Source: Aquimarina sp. MAR_2010_214 (GTDB lineage Bacteria; Bacteroidota; Bacteroidia; Flavobacteriales; Flavobacteriaceae). From it: a DNA stretch of 64,000 bases. Below the pieces are notes generated by a model that saw only the letters and a program-made list of their open reading frames with translations, was not told the origin of the DNA and did no database searches. The stretch is taken from NCBI RefSeq assembly GCF_002846555.1, contig NZ_PJMS01000001.1, positions 1,116,001 to 1,180,000 of the forward strand, in the 5' to 3' direction. This document shows, piece by piece, positions 44,671 to 53,546 of this stretch; position 1 is the stretch's first letter, and every line of letters starts with the position of its first letter. The position numbers and the translations under genes were made by a program.

Positions 44671-45049
44671 TTTCAACAAAAATTTAGTCTTTTATTTCAA
44701 TTTATTTTTTTATATGGAAAAGAAAGGAAACGAGTCCTTTCTTATTCCATAATACTACTAATTTTGACGAAATATTTACAAAGTCGAGTCGAAACAGGGG
44801 TAACAACTCATTATTTTAATCTGAATCTTTTTTCTTTCTGTAGTGTACAGAATTAATTGCTCTTACACTATAAAAAAACAACATATACTTTATGCTATTG
44901 TTTTCTTTTAATTATGACGTTGTGAAAAAGAGTGTTTACGAAGTGAATATCTAAGATACAGATTCTATTGATATGTACAAATCTTTTTTCAAAATAATTT
45001 TTTTCTTATGATATTTTCTGGCTAAGAGGTGATTCTAAATAATAAACAA

Positions 45050-45080
45050 AAAAACCACCTTATATAATAAGGTGGTTTTT
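45050..45080 (-). terminator. Terminator of the M14 carboxypeptidase gene
   Basis: Perfect 13-bp arms AAAAACCACCTTA and TAAGGTGGTTTTT around TATAA. On the minus strand it is followed by a long T run, 20 bp past the stop. The gap 44671-45099 holds nothing else supported. Confidence 0.85.
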
Positions 45081-45099
45081 AAAACATATTTGATTTTAC

Positions 45100-48000
45100 T
45101 TATTTTAAAATAAGCTTTTTAGTTATAGTTTTAGTTTCTGATTTAACCGAAACAAAATACATTCCTGATGGTAAGTTGTTTAGCTCTATTCTATTTGCAG
45201 ACATATTACCATGTCTTACTATTTCACCTGCTTCATTAACGATTTTGTACGTAGAACCATTAAAATTATTCATTCTGATTATAATAAAATCTTTTGCAGG
45301 GTTTGGATATGCTTTTAATTGCTCATTAAAAGGTGGAGCAGTAGCAGTTACAGAGAATGCTGTTGTAGCAAAAAATGCACCACATGCCCCAAGGTTATTC
45401 CATCCAGTGCTAGTAAGTTCATAAAGAGATCCTTGAAAAGTGACACGATCACCAACTTGATAATTTACTGAGCTATTATATGGATCTACTCCTGCACAAG
45501 GATCAGAACTTCCTCCTGTGGTAGTTACATCTAGAGTGTTACTAGCTGCAGAAACATTTCCTGCTGCATCTTTAGCTTTTACAGTAAACTGGTATGCTGT
45601 GTTAGCAGTTAATCCAGTGATGTTTCTTGTAGTTGCTGTTACCGATCCCAGATTAGTAGTTCCTTGATATACATCATATCCTGTAACTCCTACATTATCA
45701 GTAGCGGCATTCCAAGATAGTGTAAGTGTTGTTTGAGCAACATTAGAAGCTGTTAATCCAGCAGGAGCAGAAGGAGCTTGAGTATCTGTACCACCAGATC
45801 CACCGATCACTACAGTATAATCTTCTACCTCACCATAATCAAATGATTCACAAGGATTTGGTGTTCCATTATATTTCATAGATACCCTCATTCTTGTGTT
45901 TCCATCTTTTGCAGTTGCAGGTACAGTAAAGCTTCCACTTACTGGAGTAGTTTTAGAAGCTGCTTTAGTCCATACTTGTTCTCCTGTATCAGCAAAATCA
46001 CCATCTTGATTATAATCAATCCATACAGAGTATCCTTCATCATATGTAGTTCCAGGCCATGTAGGAGTAATCGTAATAGTGTTAGCCCCTCCTTTAGAAA
46101 GATTAGTAGATTCAGCAGTAAAATCGCTATACCCACCACTTCCTGCGGTAGAGGTTTTATTGATAGTTCCTACTTGAACCTTACCAATATATTCATCATT
46201 AGTCTTTTTACCATTAGAAGCACAGTAGTTTAGTTGTACATCGGTGGTTGTAAAGTTTACAGAAGTGCTGTAATCTGAAGTAGTACCATCGGCACACTTA
46301 CTTCTTACCTGAGCTTCATACGCTGTTGTCGCAGATAATCCCGTAATAGCGTTAGAAGTTCCGCTTGCAGCAACTGTAGTCCATGAAGAAGCTCCAGTTT
46401 GACGATATCTTACATCATAAGTTGCACCAGCTACTGCAGTCCAGTTAATAGTCGCTGTATCAGATCCTATTGCAGAAGAAGATACTCCTGTAGGTACTGT
46501 TGCAGTACAAGTTGTAGAACCACCATTATATGTTATGGTAACATTTGTAGTGTACTCCCAGGTGCCATTATTTATAGTAACTGTGATAGGAATCTGAGTT
46601 CCTTTGGGTGTAGTTGATTTTAACTGAAAATCAATAGCTCCAGTATCAGTTCCTAAAATTGCAATACTATTATATTGTTTAGGTTGCCCTAAAGTGCTTA
46701 TATGCGAAGAATTCGATGATAAACTTACCTTCCAGGTGGCTTGATTAAGACTAAAACGTTTGATAGAATACGCTACTGTTCCTGATGTACTTGTAATTGT
46801 TTGATTTACATTATCAGGCGTTACTTTTGCATATTTGGTTGCCATTCTTAATATCTTGATATTAAATGGATAAACCTCATTACATAAAGGAATAATTCTA
46901 CTGGAAGCTGGCCAGAATCCATCGTTTGAAGCCCCTACTTCTGGAGTCATGGCAAACACCTTGGGTTTAGAACTTTGTTCTCCATACATCCAATCATCAG
47001 AACTTCCTCCTGCATTATATGATACTGTTTGATTTGCAGTACCATAGGTGTAGGAATTTTCTGCAGTCATATATGTGCAGATTTTTACAAATGTACTTTG
47101 GTCAGGAGTAAAAGTATTTGCTTTATATCCCCAAGGGTGAATCAAAAGGTTACCATAAGAGTGATAATTAAGTGCAGCTACAAAATTATGTTTATTTGTA
47201 AAATCTCTCATTGCCTGAGTTTCAGGCTCCGAAAATTTTGAAGGTCCATGATACTGATCACTATTTGGGTTTGAAGAAGATCCTCCTGGTGCAGCCCATT
47301 GATAACCGTAGTTACGATTTAAATCCACACCATACGACCCTCCGTTGTTGCGTCTGTTTTTCCTCCATAAACCTCCTCCATTAGGGTTGGTTTGTTGATT
47401 ATGGATATATCCATCTGGATTAACAACCGGGATAAAATACAACTCTGTATTGTCTACCAGTGTTTTAATTTCTGAATCAGAATTGTAATTTTCTAACAAA
47501 TACCACATAAAAAAAAGATTTTGAGAAAGCCCTATAGGTTCTCTGGCATGATGTATAGAAGTGTATAGCATTTCATCTTCGTTTTCATCAGTATCTGCAT
47601 TGTCACTTATTTTTACCATATAAATCGGTCTACCCTGAGTCGTGGTACCGATAGATGATTTAGCAGTGATCAATTGAGGATACAGTTGCCTCATTTTATC
47701 TAATGCAGCTATCGCTTCATCATTGGTATGAAAACCTCTTATACTTCCTAAAGTAAAATTGCTAGGAGAGGGTACTTGCTGAATATTATTTTTACGGGCC
47801 TTACGAGCATTTCTTCTATCGATTCTCTTATTTATTCTAGGAATTCTTTTGGAGAGGTTACGAATTTTGATTTTATATTTAACGTTGTTTTTTCTTAATA
47901 GATTAAGATCTCTTTGAGAAATTTCGGCAGTAACTTTTCCATTTTCATAGTGAAAGTGATCGACCTCTAATCCCTTTACTTGTAGAGATTTTAATTGTTC

Positions 48001-48126
48001 TTTATCTGTATCAAAAACGACACGATAATATTTTTCTTGTGCTTGTAATATAAGCATGTTGCATAGAAAAAAAATAGTACATATCCATGGGATATACGAT
48101 TTTAAAGAATTAGTGTTTGTTTTCAT
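45100..48126 (-). CDS. T9SS-secreted M14 zinc carboxypeptidase with FN3, GEVED and carbohydrate-binding modules
   Basis: Protein of 1008 residues. Signal peptide (1-30), propeptide to about 130 with a very basic stretch 89-114. M14 catalytic domain about 125-435: zinc ligands H193 and E196 (HHAREP), H322 (LNYHSYGNLL), catalytic E396 (MTPEVGAS) and the NPDGY and DLNRNYGYQW substrate loops. Then a beta-sandwich (about 435-535), fibronectin III at 540-628, GEVED domain at 633-775 (ending GEVEDYTVVI), a second fibronectin III at 782-870, a CBM5/12-like module at 877-916 (YQVGDRVTFQGSLYEL with Trp and two Cys), and a T9SS type A sorting domain 938-1008 (YPNPAKDFIII). Cell-surface or secreted peptidase. 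Residues from about 545 to 942 are encoded by DNA nearly identical to the subtilase gene at 53547. Confidence 0.95.
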   Translation of the reverse strand: MKTNTNSLKSYIPWICTIFFLCNMLILQAQEKYYRVVFDTDKEQLKSLQVKGLEVDHFHYENGKVTAEISQRDLNLLRKNNVKYKIKIRNLSKRIPRINKRIDRRNARKARKNNIQQVPSPSNFTLGSIRGFHTNDEAIAALDKMRQLYPQLITAKSSIGTTTQGRPIYMVKISDNADTDENEDEMLYTSIHHAREPIGLSQNLFFMWYLLENYNSDSEIKTLVDNTELYFIPVVNPDGYIHNQQTNPNGGGLWRKNRRNNGGSYGVDLNRNYGYQWAAPGGSSSNPNSDQYHGPSKFSEPETQAMRDFTNKHNFVAALNYHSYGNLLIHPWGYKANTFTPDQSTFVKICTYMTAENSYTYGTANQTVSYNAGGSSDDWMYGEQSSKPKVFAMTPEVGASNDGFWPASSRIIPLCNEVYPFNIKILRMATKYAKVTPDNVNQTITSTSGTVAYSIKRFSLNQATWKVSLSSNSSHISTLGQPKQYNSIAILGTDTGAIDFQLKSTTPKGTQIPITVTINNGTWEYTTNVTITYNGGSTTCTATVPTGVSSSAIGSDTATINWTAVAGATYDVRYRQTGASSWTTVAASGTSNAITGLSATTAYEAQVRSKCADGTTSDYSTSVNFTTTDVQLNYCASNGKKTNDEYIGKVQVGTINKTSTAGSGGYSDFTAESTNLSKGGANTITITPTWPGTTYDEGYSVWIDYNQDGDFADTGEQVWTKAASKTTPVSGSFTVPATAKDGNTRMRVSMKYNGTPNPCESFDYGEVEDYTVVIGGSGGTDTQAPSAPAGLTASNVAQTTLTLSWNAATDNVGVTGYDVYQGTTNLGSVTATTRNITGLTANTAYQFTVKAKDAAGNVSAASNTLDVTTTGGSSDPCAGVDPYNSSVNYQVGDRVTFQGSLYELTSTGWNNLGACGAFFATTAFSVTATAPPFNEQLKAYPNPAKDFIIIRMNNFNGSTYKIVNEAGEIVRHGNMSANRIELNNLPSGMYFVSVKSETKTITKKLILK
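45299..46507. repeat. Near-identical cassette, copy 1 (partner 53734-54942)
   Basis: Offset 8435 bp. From 45299 to 46437 (1139 bp) I count only three mismatches against the partner (45697, 46153, 46372), all at synonymous third positions; 46438-46507 then drops to about 90%. It encodes the FN3, GEVED, FN3 and carbohydrate-binding modules. Confidence 0.92.
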
Positions 48127-48172
48127 TGTTTGCGTGTTTAAGAGTTAGTTTTTGTTATTTTCTATATGGTAT

Positions 48173-48213
48173 ATATGAAGAACATAGAATGATTGATGAA
48201 ACATTCTTCATAT
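48173..48213. promoter_or_regulatory. Inverted repeat upstream of the M14 gene
   Basis: Arms ATATGAAGAA and TTCTTCATAT with a nested GAATG/CATTC pair, 47 bp before the start codon. It may be an untranslated-region hairpin or operator. Confidence 0.3.
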
Positions 48214-48251
48214 TTGTTTGTTAGAAGTGTAGAAAAAAATAAAGTTAATTC

Positions 48252-48482
48252 TTAGGAGGATGTAGAAAAATTTCTGATCCCCGAATACATATTACCAGCA
48301 TGTATAGTAAGATAGCCTTGAGAAATATTCTGATAATTTTTAGGGGCTATAGGAATGTTAGAGCTAAGAATTATTTGTTTTTTTGATAGTTTACTCTTTT
48401 TCTTTTTTTCTTGTATTGTTAGGAGAGAAAAAGTTAAACCAAATGCCAATTGTGGAAAGGCATTTTTGTTAAAATCTTTCAT
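48252..48482 (-). CDS. Small hypothetical protein
   Basis: Frame of 76 codons starting MKDFNKNAFPQLAFGL, with a hydrophobic stretch (LAFGLTFSLLTIQ), a lysine run (EKKKKSKLSKK) and a Ser/Thr-rich tail. No family recognised. Its main support is a paralogous start at 53296 reading MKGFNKNAFPQL, where two of three base differences in the shared codons are synonymous. Lies between the M14 and BNR genes on the same strand, 365 bp after the BNR stop. Could be a secreted or modified peptide, or chance. Confidence 0.4.
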   Translation of the reverse strand: MKDFNKNAFPQLAFGLTFSLLTIQEKKKKSKLSKKQIILSSNIPIAPKNYQNISQGYLTIHAGNMYSGIRNFSTSS

Positions 48483-48608
48483 TATGACGAAGTTTGAGTT
48501 TTGTGCATGGTTAATAGACCATAAATATAATTTTAATAAATCATATATCTTTAATAATTATCACATATTTTTTGATATAAGTGCTTGTTTTTGAGGTGAT
48601 AAGTGTGG
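48446..48608. repeat. Duplicated intergenic segment, copy 1 (partner 53260-53422)
   Basis: About 80% identical over ~160 bp at offset 4814, including the small ORF start region, CATTATGACGAAGTTTGAGT and ATATAATTTTAATAAATCAT. Similarity weakens further right but continues towards the terminators (AAGTAATCA-GATAT near both), so the 3' flanks of the BNR and subtilase genes are paralogous. Confidence 0.75.
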
Positions 48609-48800
48609 TAAAAATGTAATTCTTTTACTGTTTCTTTTTTGTAGGTTTTGAAAAAAGAGATGAATTGTTATAATAAAGCAGACCGCTGAATTGATTATAA
48701 CAGAATAGATGAAGTAGTAAATTATTTTATTCTGTTATTTCCCTAAGTAATCAGGGATATGATTAGTAGCAAGAAATATCATGTTTTTTTATGAAATTAT

Positions 48801-48839
48801 AAAACTCTCCTCAAAACATTTTGTTTTGAGGAGAGTTTT
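48801..48839 (-). terminator. Terminator of the BNR-repeat gene
   Basis: Perfect 18-bp arms (AAAACTCTCCTCAAAACA and complement) with a TTT loop, directly before the stop codon at 48847 on the minus strand and ending in T residues. The gap 48127-48846 also contains the small ORF and duplicated segment. Confidence 0.85.
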
Positions 48840-48846
48840 TAAAATC

Positions 48847-51768
48847 CTATTGCTTGAAAAATTGTATGGTTTTGTTACCAATTTTTACAATATAAGGTCC
48901 GGTTTGTAATTCCTGAACGTTAATTGTATTTATAAAGGTTCCCTGATCAATAGGTTCCCCTAGCATATTAAATATTGCATATTTTTTACTTTCAGAATCT
49001 TGAGTAACTATATTGAGAATAGATCCACTCACAGGGTTTGGGTATACTTTTAGTTGCCCATTAAGTTGAGTAGAGGAGATAGAAGCTGCTCTGGCAAAAA
49101 CTCCACATGCTCCAAGGTTTTTCCATGAAGAAGCAGTACGTTCATAAAGGTACCCTCTATACGTTACACGATCACCAACTTGATAATTTACTGAACTACT
49201 ATATGCAGGCACTCCAGCACAAGGGTCAGAACTTCCTCCTGTAGTAGTCACATCAACCGTATTACTAGCACCAGAAACATTTCCTGCTTCATCTTTGGCT
49301 TTTACACTAAATTGATATGCAGTGTTTGCTGTTAACCCAGTAATACTGGCAGAAGTCGAATTGGCACTTCCTAGTAGGGTAGTTCCCTGATATATATCAT
49401 ATCCTGTTACTCCTACATTATCTGTAGCGGCATTCCATGATAATGTAAGTGTAGTTTCTGTAACATCAGAAGCTGTTAAACCTTCAGGAATGCTAGGTGC
49501 TTGGGTGTCACCGGTAGATGATCCCGAAACAAGAGGTACTTTCCATACACCTCTTCCATAAGTACCAGCTAATAACACTTTATCTGTATAATTAACTTCT
49601 AAGTCTCGTACAGAAACATTAGGTAAATTTTTAGAATAATTTTCCCAATTGTTATTACCTTGTTTATAATAAACCCCTAGATAAGTACCTACATAAATAG
49701 TTTCTGTACCTTTTTGGTGGCGTACCACATTTTTAGCTTCACTAGGCAGATTACCAGCAATATTAGAAAAATTTGATCCCTGATCAGTAGATTTAAAAAC
49801 TCCGGTAGAAGTATTAGATGAAGAAACACCACTAGTAGAGATATAAATGATATTGCTATTATCATTGTGTACTTCTATAGAAGTAATATCTGTAGCAGAA
49901 GTATGAACTTTTGTCCAGTTCACTCCTTTATTAGTACTTTTATATAAATTATTTTTACGAGAAACATAGATATTGTTTGTATTAGATGGGTCTATTTCTA
50001 TATGATCCAACTTACCACCAAAATTGTAGTTAGTGAGTTTTTGAAAAGTAGTATTGTTAAGCTTATAAAAACTTGAATACCCTGCATATATGTTTCCATT
50101 TTTATCAGAAACCAGAGGTGTAACCCAATTTCCTGATTCAGGCCCTCTAGCTACTTGAGTTTGTGTTGTTCCTCTATTGGTCGTTTTATACAGAGAGGAT
50201 CCAGTTTGTATAAACCCATAATAGGTATTGGGGTTAGCACCACTCACTGCACAATCCATCCCATCAGCACCAAAATAATTTTTCCATTTGTTACCATCTC
50301 TAGCGTATCCTCCATTATCTTGAAGTCCACCTACAACATTGTTAGAACTACTATTTGCTGCTACTGATATTCTGTAAAACTGACCTATCTGTAATCCTTT
50401 GGTTAAATCTGTAAAACTTCCACCATTATTTTCTGATAGATAGATTCCTCCGTCACTACCACACATTAATTTTCCGTTATAATAGCGTAAAAAGTGAATA
50501 TCTGCATGGGTGTATGTGGCTTGTTGAGGTTTTGCCCAATCATTGATTACTGAGAAATTATTTCCTCCGTCTGTAGATTTCCATATATTAAAACATCCTA
50601 CAAAAATAGTATTTTCATTAGTGTCTGAAACTGCTAGTGCTAAATCATACCAAGCCTGACCTGATTCTAAGATATCAGTGGTTTCTCTAGTTTTTGTAAA
50701 GCTACTTCCACTATTAGTTGAACGGTATAAGCCTTGAAAAGCATATCCTGCATTTCTGGTTTTGGCACTTAAAACATACACATAGTTAGGATTAGCAGGA
50801 GTAACATCAATAACAAGTCTTCCAGAACTTGATGGTAATCCACTTTGGATTTTTGTAAAACTAGTTCCTCCATTTGTAGATTTGTAAAAAGAATCTTTTG
50901 TAGCGGCATAAATTACATTAGAATTACCTGGTTTGAGTTTGATATCTTTTACATCTGCATTCAATGTTTTAGTCCATGAGGCTCCTGCATCAGTGGTTTT
51001 ATAAACTCCTTGAGTAGTTGCTACCCATAATGTATTAGAGTTCTTGGGGTCAATATAAATATCGTTGCTCGTTGTCTGTGAATTTGAAAATTCTAAACCT
51101 GTTTTTGCCCACGTGTTTCCTCCGTCTGTAGATTTAAGAACTCCAACACTATATGAGTCATTGGCATCATCATCTCCGGTAGAAATATAAATAATATTCG
51201 AATTATTAGGGTCAATAGCTATACCAGAAACTCCGATTTGAGGAAGATCATCTGATAAAGCAGTCCAATTTGCACCTTTATCTGTAGATTTCCATATTCC
51301 TCCTGCGGGAGCTCCAATATAGAATGTATTCGGATTATTAGGATCTACAATAGCAACATTTACTCGTCCTTGTCCTGGAGACCAAGAACCTGTTACTTCA
51401 TGATTAAATGGCCCCATAGGAATCCAGCTTGCAGCTGCACTTTTAGAAGAAGAGGTCATATTATTCTTTTCTTCCCAAGCTTTCCATAGGTGCTGAGGGG
51501 TTGGCATGGTGCCATCTGGTAATAAAGAATTTTTCCAATATTCTTGCCACCTCATAAAGGGTTTGTATCCACTACCTTTTTTCTTGTAGTTTTTGTTTGC
51601 CCAATAGGAATTAAAAGCATTAGTTATTTTTTGAAATTTTATAGGAGTGTCGATTCTCGAAGAACTCCTGCTTTGGTTTAGCTCCTGCATCCAGGGAGCA
51701 CTCGAATTATATTGAGAATGCCCAATATAACAAATAAGCGTGATTAAAATGATAAGTGATTTTTTCAT
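48847..51768 (-). CDS. T9SS-secreted BNR/sortilin-like beta-propeller protein
   Basis: Protein of 973 residues with a signal peptide (ending GHSQ). Residues about 110-750 are repeated Asp-box units of BNR/VPS10 type, such as KSTDKGANW, KSTDGGNTW, KTTDAGASW, KSTNKGVNW and KSTDQGSNF, each preceded by IDPNNSNIIYIST-like strands, as in sortilin-like and glycoside hydrolase 74 propellers. A C-terminal fibronectin III domain, CBM5/12-like module (YQVGDRVTYRGYLYERT) and T9SS type A sorting domain (YPNPVSGSILNIV) follow. No catalytic residue can be assigned, so it may bind rather than cut. It lies between two secreted peptidases and shares its tail type with the subtilase. Confidence 0.92.
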   Translation of the reverse strand: MKKSLIILITLICYIGHSQYNSSAPWMQELNQSRSSSRIDTPIKFQKITNAFNSYWANKNYKKKGSGYKPFMRWQEYWKNSLLPDGTMPTPQHLWKAWEEKNNMTSSSKSAAASWIPMGPFNHEVTGSWSPGQGRVNVAIVDPNNPNTFYIGAPAGGIWKSTDKGANWTALSDDLPQIGVSGIAIDPNNSNIIYISTGDDDANDSYSVGVLKSTDGGNTWAKTGLEFSNSQTTSNDIYIDPKNSNTLWVATTQGVYKTTDAGASWTKTLNADVKDIKLKPGNSNVIYAATKDSFYKSTNGGTSFTKIQSGLPSSSGRLVIDVTPANPNYVYVLSAKTRNAGYAFQGLYRSTNSGSSFTKTRETTDILESGQAWYDLALAVSDTNENTIFVGCFNIWKSTDGGNNFSVINDWAKPQQATYTHADIHFLRYYNGKLMCGSDGGIYLSENNGGSFTDLTKGLQIGQFYRISVAANSSSNNVVGGLQDNGGYARDGNKWKNYFGADGMDCAVSGANPNTYYGFIQTGSSLYKTTNRGTTQTQVARGPESGNWVTPLVSDKNGNIYAGYSSFYKLNNTTFQKLTNYNFGGKLDHIEIDPSNTNNIYVSRKNNLYKSTNKGVNWTKVHTSATDITSIEVHNDNSNIIYISTSGVSSSNTSTGVFKSTDQGSNFSNIAGNLPSEAKNVVRHQKGTETIYVGTYLGVYYKQGNNNWENYSKNLPNVSVRDLEVNYTDKVLLAGTYGRGVWKVPLVSGSSTGDTQAPSIPEGLTASDVTETTLTLSWNAATDNVGVTGYDIYQGTTLLGSANSTSASITGLTANTAYQFSVKAKDEAGNVSGASNTVDVTTTGGSSDPCAGVPAYSSSVNYQVGDRVTYRGYLYERTASSWKNLGACGVFARAASISSTQLNGQLKVYPNPVSGSILNIVTQDSESKKYAIFNMLGEPIDQGTFINTINVQELQTGPYIVKIGNKTIQFFKQ

Positions 51769-52021
51769 TTTTTAGGTTTTAATGTGTAATTGATAAAAAT
51801 TGATTTTTGATGGCTAATAAGCCATAAGTTTGCTTGTAGTATAGAAAAGTGTAATTAATTCTTAAGACTAGTAGGGTTGAATATTTTGATACTTTTATAA
51901 GAGTTAACACTATCACTAATACTAATGCATTTAAGGTTTTTTCATGAGTTGATTTACTTGTTAAGTTTATAGTTTTGAAAACTACTTAAAAAGGCTTCGC
52001 TAATCAATCTGTATACGTCCA

Positions 52022-52143
52022 TAAACATGTTTTGAGCTGTCTTAAAACATGTTTACGGATTTTATATTATTGATAATCAGTGTATTATTTGTTTTGTTAA
52101 AAAGGAAGCGAGAATGCTTGACATTAATATAAAATCCGTAAAC
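52022..52143. repeat. Nested inverted repeats in the 51769-53546 gap
   Basis: TAAACATGTTTT (52022-52033) pairs with AAAACATGTTTA (52044-52055), extendable to 15 bp with a CTGT loop and one G-T pair. GTTTACGGATTTTATATTA (52051-52069) is perfectly inverted at 52125-52143. The structure could be a mobile-element remnant or a folded RNA. Confidence 0.55.
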
Positions 52144-52293
52144 AAGTCTTGAGAAACAATTTTATTACGGTAAAACTGCAGAAAAAAAGCTTCAAATTAA
52201 TATAGAAATATCATGAAAAGCGATTTTCGTAAAAGAGAAGTGAAAATTAGCACAAAAATACTCGTTTGTAAATGATTAGAATTTATGTGGTAT

Positions 52294-52322
52294 AAAAAAA
52301 CCCTCTCCATAAAAGGAGAGGG
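52294..52322 (-). terminator. Terminator without an assigned gene
   Basis: CCCTCTCC (52301-52308) and GGAGAGGG (52315-52322) with an A run at 52294-52300, giving hairpin plus T run on the minus strand. A small minus-strand transcript must lie to its right; see the short frame at 52326. Confidence 0.65.
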
Positions 52323-52325
52323 AGT

Positions 52326-52361
52326 TCAGTAATTATACTTCTGTTGTGTCCCCCAACACAT
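52326..52361 (-). other. Possible short peptide or small RNA 3' end
   Basis: Twelve-codon frame MCWGTQQKYNY directly before the terminator at 52294. The DNA also folds (TGTGT/ACACA around GGGGG). An AGGAGGT-like sequence lies about 100 bp upstream on the same strand at 52462-52470. Coding status is undecided; a small RNA is as likely. Confidence 0.25.
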
Positions 52362-52458
52362 TCGAATTATATCAGTACAAGACAGATTAATTCATTGAAT
52401 TTCCCTTGATATAATTACTAATGAACAGATAAAAAATCTCTGCTAAATTATGCTTTAG

Positions 52459-52621
52459 AATACCTCCTAAATATTAAAAAATGTTGTGTGAAAATGAGTG
52501 TGAAGTTATTTTTGAAGGGCGAATATATAGATTAATCTTAATATAATATGTTTTATTATAGTAAATTACTATGTATGCATAATATATAGCTCTTTTCTTC
52601 TATTAAAATTTAGGAGGTATT
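52459..52621. repeat. Inverted pair of AATACCTCCTAAAT
   Basis: AATACCTCCTAAAT at 52459-52472 and its complement at 52608-52621, 135 bp apart, immediately left of the decayed transposase. Possibly the end of an old element or a small palindromic element. Confidence 0.4.
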
Positions 52622-52649
52622 AGAAACATATTTAATAGATATAAAGACT

Positions 52650-53257
52650 CAAGTCTTGTTAATCTTCAACAAACATTTTGAACAATGGTTATCTGATCCT
52701 TCTCGTATCGAGAATGGATATCAATACGAATCTACGCAGGCTGCAATGATGTCAAATGTTGAGCAAGAAGTTTTACAATTATCTGTGGTTGTGTTTCTAA
52801 GAGCAAGAACTTAAAAAAAATTCAAACTCGATTTGGAAAGATAGAGTCCTGTAAGTCTCATGTCATTGCTCAATCTCCAGGTTTATGGGTATAAGTATTT
52901 TGGTTCAAGGAACCATGTGCTATATGGGTCAGTATTTGGCATTTAGTGAAGCAGAAGATGTGATCAATAATTTGACAGGTGGCCAAGGGTCAATGCCAAG
53001 TAAATAGAGCGTGTTTACCACAAATATGGATAATGGATTGAAGATGCTGATAATGTGTTTATCATAAATATATTGAAAAAGGACTGCTAATAGGATCGAG
53101 AGCCATAGAATCTGCTTATAAAGATGCGCTGCAACAGCGATGAACTATGGAAAGTTTTCAACAAATGGCGCAACTAAGAGTAGTATATAAAAGCAAACAA
53201 GAATACAGGATCAAACAATTATGCCGAAATGCAGCGTAATGGGAAATTTGTCGTACA
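52650..53257 (+). pseudogene. Decayed transposase, ISKra4-like
   Basis: Plus-strand fragments in broken frames: NHFEQWLSDPSRIENGYQY near 52668, GQYLAFSEAEDVINNLTGG near 52931, and GLLIGSRAIESAYKDALQQR followed by a stop and MESFQQMAQLRVVYKSKQE near 53082-53210. The S-R/G-A-I-E-S-A motif followed by LQQR and an AQLRVVYKS segment is the C-terminal pattern of ISKra4-type transposases. Several stops and frameshifts rule out function. Its right end cuts into the second small ORF. Confidence 0.6.
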
Positions 53258-53296
53258 CTCCAATTGAGGAAAAGCATTTTTGTTAAAACCTTTCAT
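53219..53296 (-). pseudogene. Truncated copy of the small ORF at 48252
   Basis: Starts MKGFNKNAFPQL as in the paralogue, then diverges abruptly after base 53260 where transposase-derived sequence begins, and stops after 25 codons. Remnant of the duplicated gene 3' flank. Confidence 0.5.
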
Positions 53297-53502
53297 TATG
53301 ACGAAGTTTGAGTTTTGTATATGGTTAATAGACCCTATATATAATTTTAATAAATCATATATATCCAACAATTACTATATGTTTTGTGTTGTAAATGTTT
53401 GTATTTGAGAACTTAAATGTGATAAAGATGTAATTTTTCCCATCATTCTTTCCAAGTAATCATTGATATCATCACTTGTAATTTAATATTTCAGGCAAAA
53501 AA

Positions 53503-53536
53503 AAATTCCCTTAAAACTCTAGTTTTAAGGGAATTT
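53503..53536 (-). terminator. Terminator of the subtilase gene
   Basis: Perfect 16-bp arms AAATTCCCTTAAAACT and complement around CT, 11 bp past the stop, with an A run outside that becomes a T run on the minus strand. Confidence 0.85.
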
Positions 53537-53546
53537 AGATAAGGTT

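Noticed and set aside
45939..46233. Overlapping short frames on both strands inside the cassette, repeated at 54374-54668
   Set aside because: They are shadows of the GEVED region and recur only because the underlying DNA is duplicated.
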